Assembly (NCBI RefSeq): GCF_036763085.1
Contig: NZ_JBAIYU010000010.1
Location: 434,001-498,000 of the forward strand
Source of the DNA: JBAIYU01 sp036763085
GTDB taxonomy: Bacteria > Bacillota > Negativicutes > DSM-1736 > Dendrosporobacteraceae
DNA: 64,000 nt
Direction of reading: 5' to 3'
Shown here: in pieces, positions 59,248 to 64,000 of the stretch
Layout: each line of letters opens with the position of its first letter
How positions within the stretch are numbered: position 1 is the stretch's first letter
Translations under genes and position numbers: made by a program
The notes under the pieces: generated by a model
What the model was told of the DNA's origin: nothing
Databases searched by the model: none
What the model saw: the letters and a program-made list of their open reading frames with translations, nothing else

Positions 59248-59333
59248 TAACCGCAAATACACAAAAGCGCAAAAATCATATGGTAATATTTATTATAATA
59301 ATACCTTCGCGTAATTCGCGTCTTAGCGGTTTA
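59248..59333. repeat. Nested palindromic repeat (family 1), diverged
   Basis: Arms TTAACCGCAAATACAC and TTCGCGTCTTAGCGGTTTA; the inner palindrome is replaced by an AT-rich ATAATATTTATTATAATAAT segment. It is the last copy before the flagellar genes. Confidence 0.65.
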
Positions 59334-59353
59334 TACCCATCATATATTGAACG

Positions 59354-59380
59354 AAAACCAGGCTAGCGAGCCTGGTTTTT
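59354..59380 (-). terminator. Rho-independent terminator of the flagellar unit
   Basis: AAAACCAGGCT pairs with AGCCTGGTTTT around a 4-base loop. The stem overlaps the flgJ stop codon. Confidence 0.85.
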
Positions 59381-59740
59381 ATTATTTGAGCCAGCTGTTG
59401 GGGTAAGCTGACGATAAAGCATATCAGCTAAGCCTATTCCACCTGCTTGGGCCATATTTTTAGTCATCTCACTGTCAAGCAGCGAGCGCATCATTTTTTC
59501 CTTTGATGAGTCACCTGTCAAGTTTGAGTGTTGGACAGTTTCGCGCATTTTAGATAGCATCATATTCAAGAAAACAGCTTCCATATCGCGACATACCGAT
59601 TTTAACTTTGCTTCGTCTTTGGTATCTGCAGCACTAGCGACAGCTTTTTCTAGCGTAACGGCAAAGTCACCTTCAGATTTATACTGGGCAGAAGTAAGTT
59701 TATTTGACGTTATTGGTGATCCAATAGAGTTAATTTTCAT
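59363..59740 (-). CDS. flgJ: Rod-binding protein FlgJ, N-terminal domain only
   Basis: This 125-residue protein has the rod-binding core SVCRDMEAVFLNMMLSKMRETV ... DSEMTKNMAQAGGIGLADMLYRQL. The muramidase domain of E. coli FlgJ (313 residues) is absent, as is usual outside Beta- and Gammaproteobacteria, so another wall enzyme must open the peptidoglycan for the rod. It lies 14 bases after flgI and the terminator overlaps its end. Confidence 0.9.
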   Translation of the reverse strand: MKINSIGSPITSNKLTSAQYKSEGDFAVTLEKAVASAADTKDEAKLKSVCRDMEAVFLNMMLSKMRETVQHSNLTGDSSKEKMMRSLLDSEMTKNMAQAGGIGLADMLYRQLTPTAGSNNKNQAR

Positions 59741-59754
59741 ATCTTCACCTACAG

Positions 59755-60870
59755 TTAGATAATTTGCAGATCGGCATGCAGAGCACCTGCTGCCTTCATA
59801 GCCTGCAATATTGATATTATATCTCTTGGTGTAGCCCCTATCGCATTTAATGCATTTACTACATCGCCAACACTAGATGTTGCTGGAAGCAACACAATAT
59901 TTGCCTTATCTTCCGTTACATCTATATCAGTATTTTTCGTCTTTTCGGTATTACCCCCAGAAAACGGCGGCGGCTGTGAGATATCAGTATATTTGCTTAT
60001 CTTAATACTAAGACCGCCTTGGGCAACAGCAACCTCGTCTACAGTTACGTTTGATCCCATGACTATAGTTCCTGTCCGTTCATTAATTACAACTTTTGCA
60101 ATATTATCAGGTGTAACAGCCAGTTCCTCAATGGCAGCAATAAAGCCAACTATATTGTTTCTATACTCATGAGGTATGTTTATTTGAACCGTACCAGGAT
60201 CTTTAGCAATCGATATTCCGCCAAAACGGCTGTCAATTGCCTCACTCACTCGGCTGGCTGTAGTAAAGTCTGGTTGAGACAGAGATAATGATATCGTACT
60301 GTTAGAGCTAAACTGCATTGGCACATCGCGTTCTACAATTGCACCATTTGGTGTTGTCCCCACTGTCGGAAAGTTTTTTTGCTGGCTGCTCCCGCCGCTC
60401 GAAGCAGCAAAACCGCCAGTTGAAACAGCCCCTTGGGCAACAGCATATACTAGACCATTAGCGGCTTGCAGCGGTGTCTGCAGCAATGTCCCCCCTTGCA
60501 GACTCTTAGCGTCACCAATCGACGATACTGTTATATCAATAGTATCACCCGGTTTAGCAAAGGGTGGCAGTTGGGCTGTTATTATCGCGGCGGCAACGTT
60601 TTTTGACTGCAGTTGAGCAGTATTAACCGTTACACCAAAAGTTTTAAGCATATTAGCGATTGATTGTATTGTCTCAAGACTCTTATTTGAGTCTCCAGTT
60701 CCCGCTAAACCAACTACTAATCCGTAACCGACAAGTTGGTTTGAACGAACACCTTGAACTTTTGCAATATCTTTGATACGGCTGTTTACAGCAAATGGCC
60801 CAGCCGAAACTAGTGATATTTGACTGCCTAGCAGCATTAACATTAGTGCTGCCGCAATTAATTTACGCAT
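59755..60870 (-). CDS. flgI: Flagellar P-ring protein FlgI
   Basis: From the ATG at 60870 (GGAGG six bases upstream) the precursor has 371 residues, the usual FlgI size. A signal peptide ending SAG is followed by IKDIAKVQGVRSNQLVGYGLVVGLAGTGDSNKSL, the family signature, and the C-terminal VNALNAIGATPRDIISILQAMKAAGALHADL. It forms the periplasmic ring around the rod, a part found only in diderm flagella. Confidence 0.97.
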   Translation of the reverse strand: MRKLIAAALMLMLLGSQISLVSAGPFAVNSRIKDIAKVQGVRSNQLVGYGLVVGLAGTGDSNKSLETIQSIANMLKTFGVTVNTAQLQSKNVAAAIITAQLPPFAKPGDTIDITVSSIGDAKSLQGGTLLQTPLQAANGLVYAVAQGAVSTGGFAASSGGSSQQKNFPTVGTTPNGAIVERDVPMQFSSNSTISLSLSQPDFTTASRVSEAIDSRFGGISIAKDPGTVQINIPHEYRNNIVGFIAAIEELAVTPDNIAKVVINERTGTIVMGSNVTVDEVAVAQGGLSIKISKYTDISQPPPFSGGNTEKTKNTDIDVTEDKANIVLLPATSSVGDVVNALNAIGATPRDIISILQAMKAAGALHADLQII

Positions 60871-60881
60871 AAAGGCCTCCA

Positions 60882-61478
60882 CTAAAATAAAAAGTTAAAA
60901 ATTTGACTTAATATGCCTTGACGCTGCTTGCGGGAAATTGGGCCTTTTCCATCCATTTTAATTTGAGCATCGGCAACATAATTCGATAGCACTGTATTGT
61001 CAGATGTTATATCATCTGGACGTACAGTTCCCGATATAGTGATCCGATGTTCTTCACCGTTTTGCTTTATGGATTGGGTACCTGAAACGACGAGATTGCC
61101 ATTTGGTTTAACTTCAGTCACTTCTACAGTAATTTTGCCATTGACTCTATTACTGTTATTGATTGAACCCTGTGCCTTAAAGCTGTCAGAGCTACTGGCA
61201 CTAGCCTCTGCTAAAAATTTAAAAATGCCAACACCAGCATCAGCCCCAACTTCTGATGACTTAGAATTACTTGCGCTGCCTGTGCGGCTAGCAGTAGAAT
61301 TCTCGTTAATTATAATTGTAAGCACATCTCCTACTGCCCGGGCCTTATGATCTATAAATAACCCAGCTGTTGAAGCACTATCACTCCAAAGTGATGTTGC
61401 CTGACCAATTGAAATAGGAAGAAACGTTATCATTAAACCTAACATCAGAGCTGCTGCCGCCTTTAATACGCTCTTCAT
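60882..61478 (-). CDS. flgH: Flagellar L-ring protein FlgH, without lipobox
   Basis: From the ATG at 61478 the precursor has 198 residues. The core RAVGDVLTIIINENSTASRTG and the C-terminal NTVLSNYVADAQIKMDGKGPISRKQRQGILSQIFNFLF are clear FlgH signatures. The signal peptide (MKSVLKAAAALMLGLMITFLPISIGQA) has no lipobox, and no Cys occurs anywhere in the protein, whereas the E. coli L-ring protein is a lipoprotein. It lies five bases from flgA and 11 from flgI. Confidence 0.94.
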   Translation of the reverse strand: MKSVLKAAAALMLGLMITFLPISIGQATSLWSDSASTAGLFIDHKARAVGDVLTIIINENSTASRTGSASNSKSSEVGADAGVGIFKFLAEASASSSDSFKAQGSINNSNRVNGKITVEVTEVKPNGNLVVSGTQSIKQNGEEHRITISGTVRPDDITSDNTVLSNYVADAQIKMDGKGPISRKQRQGILSQIFNFLF

Positions 61479-61483
61479 TTGTG

Positions 61484-62476
61484 TCACCTTCCATTAAAAG
61501 TTACAACCTGGGCTGTACCTTCATCCAGCACCCTGGCCGAAACACTTTTCTTCGAGTTTGTATTTTGAACGCGGATAATCTGCCCTTGGCTTCCATCCTG
61601 CTGAGCTTGTCCTGCTGCTTTAACTTCAATGTCACCAATGCGAGCCAAAATATTTATTATACTGCCACGTTTCACAATAATCGGCTTCGCCAACATAGTT
61701 TCGGAAATTAATTCTCCTGGCACAATCGGTCGGCGAACTTGCATTCCTGCAACCTTTTCAGTATTCGTGAAATAACCTGCATTTAATCTGCCAATATCCG
61801 TTCGTTCATATCGTAAATCTTCTGCCGCCAAAACCTGGTTCCTAGAGATAGGCTTGGCAGCAACAACAACCTTACCGTATTGCTTCACCTCAAAGCTGCT
61901 GTTTAATCTTGTATAAAGAGTACCATCGGTACTAATACTGATTCTGGCAATTGTGGGCGCATTATATCGAATACCATACGGCAGCTCGATATTCAGGCTG
62001 ATTTGACCTAGTGGGATCAGCACGTCCTGCAACTCATTTATTGGCGTGACACTTAAGTCACTACTTGCAATAGCTGAACCAACTTTATTTCTTATTGCGG
62101 AAATTGCTTCATCGACGAGTATCTGACCACTGATTACTTGTGACCCGGTAGTCACCCTTACTGATAAAGGAATATGCCAGGTAATCCCGGCATAGTTTGT
62201 ACCCGCCGCTGCTAGACGCATTCCTAGTATATCGCTGGTAAGTTTTATACTGCCACCGGGTGTAGGTGCGCTGCCCAGCTTAGTCTGCTGCAAAGCCTGA
62301 ACACGGCTACTATCTTCGCCGCTAATTTCGGCCAATTCACCTAGTGTTATTAACGGTCCCCTTACTGTAGCGTGTTCTGTAACTGTAACAGTAATAGCTT
62401 CAGCATACACTAGCGGAAAATTTATGTATAAACTTAATGCAACAACAAAGCAGATAGCCAATATTTTTTTTAGCAT
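61484..62476 (-). CDS. flgA: Flagellar basal body P-ring formation protein FlgA
   Basis: The 330-residue precursor has a signal peptide. The C-terminal half carries the SAF-type FlgA domain (VVAAKPISRNQVLAAEDLRYERTDIGRLN ... RRPIVPGELISETMLAKPIIVKRGSIINILARIG). The N-terminal 130 residues are beta-rich and longer than in E. coli (219 residues). It is a periplasmic chaperone for FlgI. Confidence 0.93.
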   Translation of the reverse strand: MLKKILAICFVVALSLYINFPLVYAEAITVTVTEHATVRGPLITLGELAEISGEDSSRVQALQQTKLGSAPTPGGSIKLTSDILGMRLAAAGTNYAGITWHIPLSVRVTTGSQVISGQILVDEAISAIRNKVGSAIASSDLSVTPINELQDVLIPLGQISLNIELPYGIRYNAPTIARISISTDGTLYTRLNSSFEVKQYGKVVVAAKPISRNQVLAAEDLRYERTDIGRLNAGYFTNTEKVAGMQVRRPIVPGELISETMLAKPIIVKRGSIINILARIGDIEVKAAGQAQQDGSQGQIIRVQNTNSKKSVSARVLDEGTAQVVTFNGR

Positions 62477-62485
62477 AATTTACAC

Positions 62486-63274
62486 CTAGCGTTTTAGGTT
62501 ATTTGCCTGCCCCAGCATTTCATCAGCTGTCGTGATTGCTTTGGAATTAACTTCATAGGCTCTTTGAGCAACAATCATGTTAACCATTTCCTCAACAACT
62601 TGGACGTTAGACATTTCAAGATACTTTTGTACTATTGTTCCAGACCCATCTGTGCCGGGATTAGTTACAACAGGAGCTCCTGATGCGGCTGTTTCCTTAA
62701 GTAAGTTACGGCCAATATTATCTAAACCAGCTGAGTTAACGAAGCGGGCAAGCTGTATCTGTCCAATTTCCTGCGGTTCTGTTTGCCCAGGGATTGTTGC
62801 AGTGACTCGGCCATCAGCCGATATAGTTACATCCGTAGCTTCAGCTGGAATTGCAATTTGCGGTTCAAGTGCATAACCCTCAGATGTACATATACGACCT
62901 TGCGAATCGCGCTTAAATGAGCCATCTCGGCTATAAGCAATAGTACCGTCCGGCATTGCTATCTGATAAAAACCATCACCCTCGATAGCCATATCAAGGG
63001 AATTTCCTGTCTGTTGAAAGCTGCCCTGTGTATATATTTTCTGAGTAGCTACCTGACGCACACCGTGTCCTATTTGAACTCCGGTTGGTAACTGATTATC
63101 CGGTCCAGTAGTGGCACCAGCCTGCCGAATAGTCTGATACATTAAATCTTGAAAATCAGTACGGCTTTTCTTAAAACCGGTAGTATTTACGTTAGATAAG
63201 TTATTAGAAATTACATCAATATTTCCCTGTTGGGCAACCATACCAGACCCAGCTGTCCAAAGTGCACGCATCAT
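62486..63274 (-). CDS. flgG: Flagellar distal rod protein FlgG
   Basis: The 262-residue protein begins MMRALWTAGSGMVAQQGNIDVISNNLSNVNTTGFKKSR, the FlgG rod signature, has GNSLDMAIEGDGFYQIAMPDG in the middle and ends NVQVVEEMVNMIVAQRAYEVNSKAITTADEMLGQANNLKR. The length equals that of E. coli FlgG (260). It lies 10 bases before flgA and follows the flgF-like gene by about 150 bases. Confidence 0.97.
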   Translation of the reverse strand: MMRALWTAGSGMVAQQGNIDVISNNLSNVNTTGFKKSRTDFQDLMYQTIRQAGATTGPDNQLPTGVQIGHGVRQVATQKIYTQGSFQQTGNSLDMAIEGDGFYQIAMPDGTIAYSRDGSFKRDSQGRICTSEGYALEPQIAIPAEATDVTISADGRVTATIPGQTEPQEIGQIQLARFVNSAGLDNIGRNLLKETAASGAPVVTNPGTDGSGTIVQKYLEMSNVQVVEEMVNMIVAQRAYEVNSKAITTADEMLGQANNLKR

Positions 63275-63428
63275 GTCTTTTTCCTCCTCGAAAACGGTAA
63301 TCGCTTAGATTTACAAAACTGCCTCTGTCAGTCGGCAGCCAGCAGGGCCTCCCATTTTGGTCCAGCCCTTTCTCACATACTAATTATCGAATAAAATCCT
63401 AATAAACTTAAGCGGTATTTAATGGATA
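63275..63428. other. Gap between flgF-like and flgG genes
   Basis: The 154-bp gap holds the flgG ribosome binding site (GAGGAAAAAG). No repeat copy and no clear promoter were seen. Confidence 0.4.
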
Positions 63429-64000
63429 CTAAACTCGTCCTACTTCTGTCACCGCTTTTTCAAGCATCTGGTCCTGGGATTGTACTGTTTTCGCATTTGT
63501 TTCATATGCTCTATAGCCATTTATCAGGTTGATCATTTCAGAAATTACATTGACATTTGAGCCTTCAGTATAGCCCTGTGATATTAAGCCTGAAGCCGGC
63601 CTTTCTTGATTCTCGCCTGCACTATACAAACTTGCGCCTTCTTTAACAAGTTGTTTCTCGTTTTCAAACTCAACAACTTGCAGACGACCGCTTTCAACCC
63701 CGTCAACCAGCACTCTGCCGTCCTCACCCACAGTAAACTTATTGCCGTTAATGCGGATAGGACCATTTTGACCTAAAACTTTATGACCTTCGTTAGTAAT
63801 TAACTCACCAACTATATTTTTACTAAAAGTACCATTGCGGGTATATCTTACTCCAGCGTCGGTTTCTACTGCAAAGAACCCTTTGCCGTTAATTGCTAAA
63901 TCAAAGTCATTGCCAGTATGACGCATTGAACCTTGGGTATGAATTGTGGCAACCTCATCAACAAACGTACCACGGCCCAGATAACCAACAGTAGAAGCAT
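63429..64000 (-). CDS. flgF: Flagellar rod protein FlgF-like (N terminus beyond the window)
   Basis: The frame stays open to the right edge (ASTVGYLGRGTFVDEVATIHTQGSMRHTGNDFDLAINGKGFF...), so the ATG near 63926 is internal and the true start lies outside. It ends NVNVISEMINLINGYRAYETNAKTVQSQDQMLEKAVTEVGRV, the rod/hook C-terminal signature. Placement directly upstream of flgG and the shorter central domain support FlgF, but a second FlgG-type protein is possible. Confidence 0.85.
   Translation of the reverse strand, partial: ASTVGYLGRGTFVDEVATIHTQGSMRHTGNDFDLAINGKGFFAVETDAGVRYTRNGTFSKNIVGELITNEGHKVLGQNGPIRINGNKFTVGEDGRVLVDGVESGRLQVVEFENEKQLVKEGASLYSAGENQERPASGLISQGYTEGSNVNVISEMINLINGYRAYETNAKTVQSQDQMLEKAVTEVGRV

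Noticed and set aside
14191..59333. Family-1 repeats as rho-independent terminators
   Set aside because: They lie inside operons, have no T run after the stem and have a second inner palindrome; many genes nearby also possess ordinary terminators.
1..64000. Transposases, prophage genes, rRNA and tRNA genes
   Set aside because: None was recognised on either strand by reading; small RNAs without a conserved look could have been missed.

Overview
The window is a piece of a diderm Firmicute chromosome, most likely a flagellated Negativicutes of the Sporomusa/Pelosinus type. Three things point there. First, porins of the OmpM kind, with a signal peptide, one SLH domain and a C-terminal beta-barrel, sit beside complete Lpx, Kds, Lpt, Bam, Tam and Mla gene sets. 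Second, P-ring and L-ring flagellar genes (flgI, flgH) are present, which only an outer-membrane organism needs. Third, ribosome binding sites are Firmicute-like (AGGAGG) and starts at GTG and TTG are common. All but one of the genes lie on the minus strand, so the text below follows transcription from high to low coordinates.

Layout: flagellar rod and ring genes flgF(partial)-flgG-flgA-flgH-flgI-flgJ (64.0-59.4 kb); a phosphodiester glycosidase-like protein, a small lipoyl-like protein and an S55 (SpoIVB-like) peptidase (59.2-55.6 kb); a repeat-filled non-coding stretch (55.5-54.6 kb); the phospholipid transport genes mlaE-mlaF-mlaD and a tolC homologue (54.6-50.0 kb); tamB, a sigma factor, a single-pass membrane protein, bamA and an unrecognised probable outer-membrane protein (49.4-40.3 kb); three Skp/OmpH-like genes, lpxD, a YjbH-like protein and an LpxL-like acyltransferase (40.1-35.3 kb); an uncharacterised ABC-type pair (35.1-31.7 kb); lpxC-fabZ-lpxA-lpxI-lpxB-msbA (31.5-24.8 kb); a waaA-lpxK fusion, kdsB-kdsA-kdsD-kdsC, lpxL and lptC-lptA-lptB-lptFG (24.7-14.2 kb); a DUF3084 protein, two OmpM porins, a YqgF-like nuclease and a third porin (14.2-7.5 kb); two unrecognised genes, a plus-strand orphan, a short lptD, split heptose genes rfaE1/rfaE2 and surface-glycan genes (7.4-0 kb).

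The genes form nearly the whole path from UDP-GlcNAc to an assembled Kdo2-lipid A outer membrane: acylation (LpxA, C, D, I, B, K, two LpxL), Kdo supply and transfer (KdsA-D, WaaA), flipping (MsbA), transport (LptA, B, C, F/G, D), protein insertion (BamA, Skp-like chaperones, TamB), phospholipid traffic (MlaDEF) and anchoring of the outer membrane to the wall (SLH porins).

The less expected content is non-coding. (1) All three porin genes carry the same short 5' leader hairpin, with a conserved 12-nt loop and compensating stem changes. (2) A TGAC-N6-GTCA palindrome recurs in a tandem array upstream of one ompM, at the tolC promoter and, in degenerate form, in a divergent promoter region near 6.9 kb. 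(3) More than twenty copies of a nested palindromic repeat separate the envelope genes from about 14 kb onward and are absent before that. (4) A second, roughly 120-bp, multi-stem repeat family lies around tolC and upstream of mlaE. No rRNA, tRNA, CRISPR array or transposase was seen.
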